Origin: Bacteroidota bacterium | Lineage (GTDB): Bacteria; Bacteroidota; Bacteroidia; UKL13-3 | NCBI GenBank assembly: GCA_030680835.1 | Contig: JAUXUD010000022.1 | Span: forward strand, 62,001-126,000 | DNA length: 64,000 bases | Direction of reading: 5' to 3' | Shown here: one piece after another, positions 28,601-35,183 of the stretch | Layout of the letters: each line of letters begins with the position of its first letter | How positions within the stretch are numbered: the first letter of the stretch is position 1 | Position numbers and translations under genes: made by a program | Notes under the pieces: generated by a model | The model's input: the letters and a program-made list of their open reading frames with translations, nothing else | Told to the model about the DNA's origin: nothing | Databases searched by the model: none

Positions 28601-28799
28601 TTATTGGGGAACCTGCACTATCAATTACAAAATCTGCACTATAAATAATGACCTGGTAACGGTTTCCGGCATTATCAATAAAACATTGTGTAGCCCTTTG
28701 GATACCTGTACCTCCATATACCCAGCCGGCATTGATGCGTTGTGCCATTAATTGGCAGGTACCGGTAAGAATAAACAGGAATAATAACCACTTATTCAT
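25665..28799 (-). CDS. T9SS type B (gliding-motility CHU_C) cargo protein with 50-residue repeats
   Basis: This 1,044-residue protein starts with a signal peptide (MNKWLLFLFILTGTCQLMAQ). Residues ~20-510 have the look of a beta-propeller-like region (SBBP-type; repeated FVFALD/YISGWF-style strands such as GRLYISGWFADS). From about 520 to 880 there are seven near-periodic 50-residue units of the form C-x5-SPSGKY-x-W/Y-S-x-SG-x-Y-x-DTIPN-x4-CDSI-x6. The last ~85 residues (LPNVFTPNDDGINDCLPL...VFNRWGTTVFS...W-DGKLNTGQDVSEGVYFFIL) are the CHU_C/type B sorting domain, which sends proteins through T9SS to remain cell-associated or be released. Function unknown; adhesin or surface filament component is plausible. 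Confidence 0.9.
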   Translation of the reverse strand: MNKWLLFLFILTGTCQLMAQRINAGWVYGGTGIQRATQCFIDNAGNRYQVIIYSADFVIDSAGSPITIQKNPNTVSYVFSTVIVKFDTLGKYLFHVRFLSAQGGGASYENLDLKFNATNEVFLCYTFLQRDSIDIFDSHGILYKKLILQYNRRATDNNCHTAIAIFKLNPSGQFIWMNSIARETLPGNLGSARCANLIVSSANEIRIYFPNIRADSSSIPDTLSVTNYIGQKTMFFVNTQYVLFKFSFSGTLLSFKEPLKNHLSYIHADSSYYRRDINMVTDGNNSYIILGIYITRPDTFKSTIPVPLKPGYNYLLIKLNEQDSILWVKPIIRNISFQYPLYNFEYDTIKQELFLIVPYRVYLHEFLLNPSFSNSNEGTYLCKISSGGNVLWEELYENTWLYSVNLNYKTRQHIFGGYNINSLKLQKYMPSNPLNKPFAFVAFADSLNNIYAAQPILNNLTNLSYIVQFNYLTNSSITTDLKGRLYISGWFADSISLPCKKLHATLSTDLSGNPLDDGFVLMLRPDIPIEAQACKSILSPSTKYTWDSTGYYFDTIPNYLGCDSILLYRVNILTTKSILDTAVCINMRSYSSKYLWDSTGTYQDTIPNTKYCDSIITVHLTILQTSNAFDTTVKFSLIAPSGKYLWDSSGVFYDTIPNSRGCDSILKVRLTVLLTKSNIDTVVCRSFISPSGKYFYTSTGMYFDTIPNKIGGDSIITISLNVLQTYNVIDTTFCGSYLSPSGRYNWNISGIYYDTIPNNYNCDSIITIQFTKTITIDTVSIQSCNSFTSPSGKYVYSISGEYRDTVLTVQNCDSIIVIQYKRLITQSNFMLTVCDTIVSPSGKYTYSVSGQYQDTILNSVGCDSIMTINLVLQPINLSLSKSNNISCENPFALLNADGGYTYLWYPAIGLSNANIANPIAYPDTNTFYFVITQDTLGCTAYDSIEILVNKAEVIRGLPNVFTPNDDGINDCLPLTSVVQFEYVEFVVFNRWGTTVFSTNSQTGCWDGKLNTGQDVSEGVYFFILNGTSQCDQKINQRGTITVIR

Positions 28800-28824
28800 T
28801 TTTTAATGAATTGATAACAAATAT

Positions 28825-28858
28825 AATAAAAGGAGTGCTGAAATGCACTCCTTTTATT
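28825..28858. terminator. Intrinsic terminator, 14-bp stem
   Basis: AATAAAAGGAGTGC, loop TGAAAT and GCACTCCTTTTATT form a perfect 14-bp stem with U-rich 3' sequence on either strand. It lies 8 bp beyond the stop of the upstream minus-strand gene (28866) and separates it from the type B gene. Confidence 0.85.
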
Positions 28859-28865
28859 AATTACT

Positions 28866-30086
28866 TTATTGTTTAATCACTTTTATGGATTTAACCATAT
28901 TATTTGGGAAATGAACCTGAACAAAGTAAACACCTGTTTTAAGTTCCGAGGTGTTTAATTCTCCGTTCTCCAGTTTTGAAGTAATCAAAACCTTTTTACC
29001 GCTCATATCATAAACAACTACTTTTGTAATTGTATTATTGCTAGTAATTCGGATGAAATTATTAAAAGGAATAGGAATAGCCGATAATTCTAGATGCACA
29101 TCCTTACCATTAATATCTGTTTTTACAGAAGTACCTGGGCTTTCAGGTGGTGGTGGAGCAAGGAATCGCGGACAAGTAAGTTCGCATGGCTCCTGGCTTA
29201 CAAAAGTTCCATTTACGGTATTATATGTTCCAGTGATAGGATCAAATATTTTGGCCTCCAGTTTAGGTGTATAAGTATTATAATCAGGCATAGGTTGTTG
29301 CTCACAACCAGCTTCATCACCTTCAGTCGAAACAACAACCCATCTACTGGTTGTTTCTCCATTTTCCAATGTAATAACCTTCCATCTATAGCTCACTTTG
29401 CAACATTTATCACTGCAAGGGATAGATTGGGTTACAGTTGAACCTGCCGATACATACATCGTATCAACATGACCCAGGTCGTCTGGTGTTCCTACAAAAA
29501 AGGCACCATTTGGAAAACTTAAAGTTACTAAAGAAAAACAGGCTCCTTTAAAGTAAATATCGTAGTCGGATTGTGCTGGGTTACCAAATTTAGTTAGAAG
29601 TTTGTTTATAGCATCAGTTACTGCAAGATTCATTGAAGCTGCAGTTGGTGGGTCAGGATAAGTACATCCGCTAATATAAGCGGCTGGTATTATATCCACT
29701 CCTGGAATAGGTGAAGTAACAGCTCCTGCCCCACCCCATAATGTTAACCATGTATTATTCCAATAATCTCTACTATCTACAAACACATAATCGTCAATAA
29801 TAATAGATTTTATCCCACCGCAATCTCTTATTCTATATGCGATCATTACAAAAACAAATGGAACATCTGTAAATGTCTCAGTACCGCCACCAGGAGGTGG
29901 ACCTGGATTATACCAAGAAATAGTATTACTGAATTTACAAAGTGGTATCGTTTCCCATATTAAAGGCCCTGTTGTACAAGGGTCCGGGCAAAGATTCGGT
30001 TGTGCAATTGCACTGTTTATAAAAAGGGCAAATATGCCCACAAATAAAAGCTTAATTAAACTTTTCGAATTTTTTATTGTTTTCAA
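28866..30086 (-). CDS. Secreted T9SS type A cargo protein, function unknown
   Basis: This 406-residue protein begins at a TTG codon (no in-frame ATG precedes the signal peptide MKTIKNSKSLIKLLFVGIFA...AQ). The body is rich in Cys, Pro and aromatic residues (PNLCPDPCTTGPLIWETIPLC, CCKVSYRWKVITLENGETTSRW, EPCELTCPRF), suggesting a disulfide-bonded extracellular domain I do not recognise. The last ~75 residues (IPIPFNNFIRIT...VVVYDMSGKKV...LKTGVYFVQVHFPNNMVKSIKVIKQ) are a type A sorting domain. It lies upstream of the type B gene on the same strand, but the terminator between them argues for separate transcripts. Confidence 0.85.
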   Translation of the reverse strand: MKTIKNSKSLIKLLFVGIFALFINSAIAQPNLCPDPCTTGPLIWETIPLCKFSNTISWYNPGPPPGGGTETFTDVPFVFVMIAYRIRDCGGIKSIIIDDYVFVDSRDYWNNTWLTLWGGAGAVTSPIPGVDIIPAAYISGCTYPDPPTAASMNLAVTDAINKLLTKFGNPAQSDYDIYFKGACFSLVTLSFPNGAFFVGTPDDLGHVDTMYVSAGSTVTQSIPCSDKCCKVSYRWKVITLENGETTSRWVVVSTEGDEAGCEQQPMPDYNTYTPKLEAKIFDPITGTYNTVNGTFVSQEPCELTCPRFLAPPPPESPGTSVKTDINGKDVHLELSAIPIPFNNFIRITSNNTITKVVVYDMSGKKVLITSKLENGELNTSELKTGVYFVQVHFPNNMVKSIKVIKQ

Positions 30087-30484
30087 AACTATTTTTTTAA
30101 AAGGTTAATGTTTAATAAAAAGGGATTATATAATGAAATTCAAAGGCTAAAAACATTTATATGAAGCCTGCCGCATCACTATGTACTGGGCAGGCATTTG
30201 GTTGTTTAGGTATTAAAGTAGAAAAGGCTACTTTCCACCTTGCCAGGATATGGTTTGAGAAGGTATATATAGTGTAGAATAAATGAACTGTTTGAATAAT
30301 GAACCAAATATCCATAAGCAACCAGCGTATTATATTTATAAACCTCATTGTGCCATTGTTGTACATTGAGTTACTTTTAATAGTTATTGGTGATACTTGT
30401 AAGTTCCCTCTCAACAATCGAAAAGGATTATTTTATGATACTGCAATATTTATTTTAAATACACGCATTATAACCTGTTAGTAA
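30087..30484. other. Intergenic region without a supported gene
   Basis: This is a divergent spacer between the T9SS gene and the XRE regulator. It holds one GC-richer hairpin: GCCTGCC (30166-30172) and GGCAGGC (30189-30195) around a 16-nt loop. A minus-strand frame at 30157-30417 has no protein-like features. Nothing else stood out. Confidence 0.5.
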
Positions 30485-30531
30485 GGAATAAATTATTCCT
30501 ATTGGGAATATTATTTGGAATAAATTATTCC
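30485..30531 (+). promoter_or_regulatory. Two identical palindromic operators upstream of the XRE regulator
   Basis: GGAATAAATTATTCC occurs at 30485-30499 and again at 30517-30531: 7-bp perfect arms around a central base, centres 32 bp apart (about three helical turns). A half-site, GGAATATTATT, lies between. They end 34 bp before the regulator's ATG, a typical autoregulatory layout. Confidence 0.7.
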
Positions 30532-30565
30532 TGTGTTTAATATTGAAGAAAAAAACTACCCACCT

Positions 30566-31087
30566 ATGAAAACCTTATCAGAAAAATTAAAAGTATTTCG
30601 TGCATCAGTAGGTTACGACCAGGAATATATGGCTCGTATGCTTAAAATTACCCAGAGCAATTTTAGTAAATTGGAACAAGCTCCTGAAAATATTTCATTT
30701 AAACAATGGATTGAAATTCTTAACTTATTAAATATAAACTTTACACAGCTTCTTTCAGAAACCGAATTTGAAAAATATGCCCCCTTGCATAAAGCAGATG
30801 ATAAAAAAACTGCCGAAATGTTTGCAATATTTGCAGGGCAATTAGAAAACAACAGAAAGGAATCAAACCAGGAATTTATTGATAAAACCATCAAGACATC
30901 AGCTAAAGTACTTGAAGAGGTTTATGCTAAAATGTTTTTGGAAATTAATGAACTCAAAACCGATATTGAAATATTAAAACATAAAAAGAAAGTCATTACG
31001 GAGTTGTCGAAAAGATCCTCTGATGAAATACTCCAACTCTGCGATAAGTTTCCGGAAGTAAAATTATATCTGAAAGATAAAATGTGA
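30566..31087 (+). CDS. XRE-family HTH transcriptional regulator with C-terminal coiled coil
   Basis: I start at ATG 30566 (MKTLSEKLKVF), 173 residues; the longer reading begins with GTG at 30533, directly against the second operator. Residues ~7-62 are a Cro/C1-type HTH (KVFRASVGYDQEYMARMLKITQSNFSKLEQAPENISFKQWIEILNLLNINFTQLL). Residues ~85-165 are charged and helical (LEEVYAKMFLEINELKTDIEILKHKKKVITELS), suggesting a dimerising coiled coil rather than a ligand domain. Twin palindromic sites upstream suggest it represses its own gene. No phage, toxin or restriction gene is beside it, so targets are unknown. Confidence 0.8.
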   Translation: MKTLSEKLKVFRASVGYDQEYMARMLKITQSNFSKLEQAPENISFKQWIEILNLLNINFTQLLSETEFEKYAPLHKADDKKTAEMFAIFAGQLENNRKESNQEFIDKTIKTSAKVLEEVYAKMFLEINELKTDIEILKHKKKVITELSKRSSDEILQLCDKFPEVKLYLKDKM

Positions 31088-31119
31088 GCCTTTCAACTGG
31101 CAGTCTTTACTTGACATTC

Positions 31120-31728
31120 CTACAAATTCTTCGCCCCGTTACTCAGCGCAATCAGGTGGGTTAATTCTTTATTGAGTTCAAGCAATTCATTATTCATCAT
31201 AAATAAAACGGTGGCTAAATCGTCTTTGTTTTTATTATTGGGATTATTTAGTTGTTGAGAAAAAACAAGGATTTTTGAAATTTTTGGAAGGATGGAATAA
31301 TCTGCGCTTTTGATAATTTTATCGACCACTTTGCGGTATTGGTTCAGGGCAACTTCATGTTCGTAAATGCGGGTAACATCGTGGGTTATTCCCATACAAC
31401 CGATTACTTCCTTTTTTTCGTTATAAACCGGATTCAGACTTATTTCTACAAAAGCATGTTGCCTGTTTACATCGCGCTCATCTTCAATAATCAAACGTTC
31501 GCCCTTTAGTACCTTTTCGTAGATGGGTTTCCACTTATCAATTCCGGCCTGGGGAACTCCTTTAAAAAAGTCGTCTCCTATTTCCAGATCCTGCTGGTAT
31601 GTATTTTTTCTGAGATCGAAAAAAGCAGTATTTGCTGCGGTTAATTTGTAATGCTGATCAAAGGACCAAACAATATCCGGTAAACTTTCAACAAGTGCTT
31701 TAAAATAATTTTGTGTCTCAAAATTCAT
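31120..31728 (-). CDS. PAS-domain protein without output domain
   Basis: This 202-residue soluble protein has one PAS domain in residues ~5-125 (FKALVESLPDIVWSFDQHYKLTAANTAFFDL...FVEISLNPVYNEKKEVIGCMGITHDVTRIYEHE). After it comes a helical tail (~125-200) with no kinase, GGDEF or HTH motif. It may pass a signal by protein-protein contact, or be what remains of a longer sensor. It is the last gene of an apparent murF-pepP-hxpB-PAS run with gaps of 38-48 bp, so it is probably co-transcribed. Ligand unknown. Confidence 0.8.
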   Translation of the reverse strand: MNFETQNYFKALVESLPDIVWSFDQHYKLTAANTAFFDLRKNTYQQDLEIGDDFFKGVPQAGIDKWKPIYEKVLKGERLIIEDERDVNRQHAFVEISLNPVYNEKKEVIGCMGITHDVTRIYEHEVALNQYRKVVDKIIKSADYSILPKISKILVFSQQLNNPNNKNKDDLATVLFMMNNELLELNKELTHLIALSNGAKNL

Positions 31729-31766
31729 GTTTGTAAGTTAAACCCCGGCAAGATACAAAACCTGTA

Positions 31767-32420
31767 TTAATCTAAACAAATATGTTGCAAATTAAATTCA
31801 GTTAAGCTCCTCATTTTATAATCGGCCAGTTCAAATCTCCCGTCTTCAAATTTTTCAGGTTCAGGAACTACCAAACACTGCATACGCGCAGCTTTGGCCG
31901 CTATCATTCCGTTAACCGAATCTTCAATTACCAGGCAGTTTGCAGGTTTCGAATTCATTATTGCGGCGGTACGAATAAAAATACCCGGATGTGGCTTTCC
32001 ATACTCATCGGATTCGGCAGAAATTAAATGGCTGAAATAATCTTTTATCTTAAGCTTTTCAACCACCACTTCTATTAAACTCATGGCTGAGGAAGAGGCC
32101 AGAGCCATTTTATACCCTTTGCTTTTTGACGCAGCTAATGTTTCATAAACACCGGGCATTGCATCGGCATGGTCATGTATCAATTGCTTTACACATTCCA
32201 GAACATCCTGTTCGGTTTTTATAAAATCGGGACTGGGCCAGGGTTTAAAGTGGTACCAGTGGCTTACCACTTCACTTAACCTGAAGCCCATTACCTGTCG
32301 AAGTAATTCATCATTCAGGTTCAATCCGAGTTCACCAAATACTTCTTTTTCGGCAAGCTTCCAGTAGGGCTCCGAATCAATCAGGAGGCCGTCCATATCG
32401 AATATTAAGGTGTCTATCAA
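31767..32420 (-). CDS. hxpB: HAD phosphatase, HxpB (YniC)-like sugar phosphatase
   Basis: This 217-residue HAD hydrolase carries motif I FDMDGLLIDSEPYW (Asp8 nucleophile, Asp10 acid), motif II LASSSA, Lys in motif III near YGKPHPGIF, and motif IV VIEDSVNGMIAAKAARM. The whole string, including LADYKMRSLTEF near the C-terminus, closely follows E. coli YniC/HxpB, which hydrolyses hexitol and 2-deoxyglucose phosphates. The start is TTG at 32420, the only start giving a full motif I. It lies 40 bp after pepP in the same direction. The physiological substrate here is inference. Confidence 0.85.
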   Translation of the reverse strand: MIDTLIFDMDGLLIDSEPYWKLAEKEVFGELGLNLNDELLRQVMGFRLSEVVSHWYHFKPWPSPDFIKTEQDVLECVKQLIHDHADAMPGVYETLAASKSKGYKMALASSSAMSLIEVVVEKLKIKDYFSHLISAESDEYGKPHPGIFIRTAAIMNSKPANCLVIEDSVNGMIAAKAARMQCLVVPEPEKFEDGRFELADYKMRSLTEFNLQHICLD

Positions 32421-32460
32421 AATGCGGTCAGGTTTAAGCTTTGGCCTACTGAGCTAATGC

Positions 32461-33768
32461 TTAGTGTGACAATTGGGACTTGGACGACATGATTTCTTCT
32501 ATGGCTTCGGCTTCGATGGTAATATGATCCATCAAATCTATGCAGCCATCTTTGGTGATTAAAATCTCGTTTTCAAGCCGGATTCCAATGCCTTCCTGGG
32601 GAATATAAATTCCGGGTTCACAACTGAAGGTCATGCCGGCTAGCATCGGCTCATATCGCATTCCCACATCGTGCACATCAATGCCTAAAAAGTGACTGGT
32701 GCCATGCATAAAATACTTTTTATAAGCAGGCCAGTTCGGATTTTGTTTTTTAATATCATCCATAGAAATTAAACCCAAACCCACCAGTTCCCGTTCCATT
32801 ATTAACCCAACATCATTCTGGTAATCCATTAATAATACACCCGGTTTCAATAATTTTTTAGCCTCACGCTGCACATTTAAAACTGCATTATAAACCGCTT
32901 TTTGCCTTGCTGTAAACTTTCCATTTACCGGTATGGTACGGGTCATATCACTTGCATAATTGGCGTAATCTACTCCGCTGTCGAGCAGTAATAAATCGCC
33001 ATCTTTGCATTGCTGGTTATTGTCAACATAATGTAAAATACAGCCATTTTTACCGCTGGCAACAATGGGGTGAAATGAATGTCCGTTTGCCCGGTTGCTT
33101 AAGTATTCATGAATAACCTCTGCTTCTACTTCATATTCCCAAACCCCGGGCTTTACAAACTTCATAATGCGGTTAAACATTTTTTCACTGATGCTTACTG
33201 CAACATTCATCAAATCAATTTCCTGTTTCGATTTCATAGAACGGAGTCTTTGCAAAACGGGAGCTGCACGCTCAAACTGGTGCAATGGATAACGCTCGCG
33301 CATTTCGGTTGCAAACCTTAAATCTTTATAGGGAGTCCTGATGGATGCCCGGTCGTTTTCATTTAAAGTTAAATAAATATTTGTGGCATAGTTGATGATG
33401 GCATTCATTTTTATATTAAATTCATCATACCAGTACAAATTGGAAATGCCACTTATATCTGATGCTTCTTTGTGGGTTAATTTATGTCCATTCCATATTT
33501 CCATCATCTCATCCGTGCGCTTCACAAAAAGGGCCTCACGGTATTCAGGAACCGGGCAATCGGGAAACAAAACCAAAATAGTATCTTCCTGATCAATTCC
33601 ACTCAACCAAAACAAGTCGCTGTTTTGTTTAAATGTATGAATGGCATCTCCATTCCATGGGTGCTCGTCATTGGCATTAAAAATGGCAATGCTGTTCGGC
33701 TTTAATTTTTCATTAAATAACTTACGGTTGAGAATAAATAACTCATTATTAATTTTATCGTATTTCAT
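32461..33768 (-). CDS. pepP: Xaa-Pro aminopeptidase (M24B, aminopeptidase P family)
   Basis: This 435-residue metallopeptidase removes N-terminal residues preceding proline. The N-terminal creatinase-like domain (1-~170) includes FWLSGIDQEDTILVLFPD. The pita-bread domain contains the metal ligands: the two Asp in LLLDSGVDYANYASDMTRTIP, His in HGTSHFLGIDVHD, Glu in FSCEPGIYIP and Glu in IRLENEILITKDG. All five are present, as is the substrate-side His of VHDVG. No signal peptide is present, so it is cytoplasmic. Length matches bacterial PepP. It is 48 bp downstream of murF. Confidence 0.93.
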   Translation of the reverse strand: MKYDKINNELFILNRKLFNEKLKPNSIAIFNANDEHPWNGDAIHTFKQNSDLFWLSGIDQEDTILVLFPDCPVPEYREALFVKRTDEMMEIWNGHKLTHKEASDISGISNLYWYDEFNIKMNAIINYATNIYLTLNENDRASIRTPYKDLRFATEMRERYPLHQFERAAPVLQRLRSMKSKQEIDLMNVAVSISEKMFNRIMKFVKPGVWEYEVEAEVIHEYLSNRANGHSFHPIVASGKNGCILHYVDNNQQCKDGDLLLLDSGVDYANYASDMTRTIPVNGKFTARQKAVYNAVLNVQREAKKLLKPGVLLMDYQNDVGLIMERELVGLGLISMDDIKKQNPNWPAYKKYFMHGTSHFLGIDVHDVGMRYEPMLAGMTFSCEPGIYIPQEGIGIRLENEILITKDGCIDLMDHITIEAEAIEEIMSSKSQLSH

Positions 33769-33816
33769 GATTTGCTTTTAATGTGAACCCAAATTTATTG
33801 CAAGGATACTTATTTC

Positions 33817-35115
33817 TTACAACCAATCCAATAAAGTTTCCAGCTTCATGCCCCGCGAACCTTTAATAAACACAAACTGATTGTTAAATGGAGCTTTTTC
33901 CAATTGAGCGGTTAAGGTATTTATATGCTCATGTTTTTCATAATCACAGAGGGTTTTACCAAAGGCCGGGCCAATAAGAATTACCTGTTCGAGATTCAGT
34001 TTTTTGCAATAATCCGTAATGGCCTGATGTTCGGTTGCTTCATAACTCCCCAGTTCGTACATATCACCCAAGATAAGCAACTTATTTTCGCCCGGCATGG
34101 CGGCAAAATTCCGGATACTTGCCTGCATGCTGCTGGGGTTAGCATTATAAGCATCCAGAAAAATCCGGTTGTGTTCCTTTTCTATCAGCTGCGATCTTAA
34201 ATTTTGAGGTTTGTAGGATTCAATTCCTTCTTTTATCTGATACGTATTCAACCCAAAATGTAAACCTATACATACTGCAGCCATAATATTATCAAAATTA
34301 TAATCACCGCTTAAATGGCTGCTGATAATTTGACCGGTATCATCTCCAATGCTAAATTCAATTTGTGGTTGTAGTTTTTGCGCATATCCTATATAATCAG
34401 CAATGGTACTTGTTGAACCAAAATTCGCAGCATAAGTTACTTTTTTAACCAATTTTTTTGCCATAAGAATCAAATCCGCATCATTGGCATTTACAAAAGC
34501 GGTTCCTTCATTTTTCAATAAATAATCATACAATTCCCTGTTCGATTTTTCAACTCCCTCCATGCTGCCAAACCCTTCCAGATGATCTTTTCCATTATTG
34601 GTGATGAGTCCGTGAGAAGGCATTGCCAGTTCGCATAAAAATGCATTTTCACCTATATGGTTGGCACCCATTTCTATCACCGCAATCTGGTGATTTGGGT
34701 TCAGCATTAATAATGTTAAAGGCAGGCCAATATGGTTATTAAAATTACCGGGGGTACTGAGTATATTAAAATGTGTTGATAAAACCGAACTGATAAGTTC
34801 TTTACTTGTAGTTTTACCGTTTGAACCTACGATGGCAATAAGCGGTATATTTAATTTTTTTCGATGATACGTTGCCAGTTGCTGAAGGCTGCTTAACACA
34901 TCCTCAACCAAAATACAATGCTCATGAATCATGTATTCTCTTTCATCAATAATAGCGAATGCAGCGCCTTGTTTCAGTGCCAGTTCTGCAAAAGCATTTC
35001 CATTAAAATTTTCTCCTTTCAGGGCAAAATACAAACAATCTTTTGTAAGTTTACGCGTATCGGTGCAGATAACAGGGTGGGATTGAAACAAGGCAAAAAG
35101 CTCGGGAATATTCAT
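33817..35115 (-). CDS. murF: UDP-N-acetylmuramoyl-tripeptide--D-alanyl-D-alanine ligase
   Basis: MurF adds D-Ala-D-Ala to the UDP-MurNAc-tripeptide, the last cytoplasmic step of the peptidoglycan pentapeptide. In this 432-residue protein, residues 16-60 match the N-terminal UMT-binding fold (TDTRKLTKDCLYFALKGENFNGN). The ATP P-loop is IVGSNGKTTSKE (95-106). NFNNHIGLPLTLL, EMGANHIGE and the NNGKDHLEGFGSMEGV block follow, then DAYNANPSSMQASI, LILGDMYELG and the C-terminal FIKGSRGMKLE. The Lys that is carbamylated in Mur ligases falls in the expected region. It heads a minus-strand unit with pepP, hxpB and the PAS gene, and is isolated from the usual dcw cluster. Confidence 0.95.
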   Translation of the reverse strand: MNIPELFALFQSHPVICTDTRKLTKDCLYFALKGENFNGNAFAELALKQGAAFAIIDEREYMIHEHCILVEDVLSSLQQLATYHRKKLNIPLIAIVGSNGKTTSKELISSVLSTHFNILSTPGNFNNHIGLPLTLLMLNPNHQIAVIEMGANHIGENAFLCELAMPSHGLITNNGKDHLEGFGSMEGVEKSNRELYDYLLKNEGTAFVNANDADLILMAKKLVKKVTYAANFGSTSTIADYIGYAQKLQPQIEFSIGDDTGQIISSHLSGDYNFDNIMAAVCIGLHFGLNTYQIKEGIESYKPQNLRSQLIEKEHNRIFLDAYNANPSSMQASIRNFAAMPGENKLLILGDMYELGSYEATEHQAITDYCKKLNLEQVILIGPAFGKTLCDYEKHEHINTLTAQLEKAPFNNQFVFIKGSRGMKLETLLDWL

Positions 35116-35183
35116 TTTTAAGGGATTATTAAGTTGGTAAAGCAGTAATATAGTGATAAATTTGAGTGCAATTTACAAATGCT

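Noticed and set aside
30157-30417. Minus-strand ORF of 86 residues
   Set aside because: No family resemblance, unusual composition, lies in a promoter-bearing divergent spacer.
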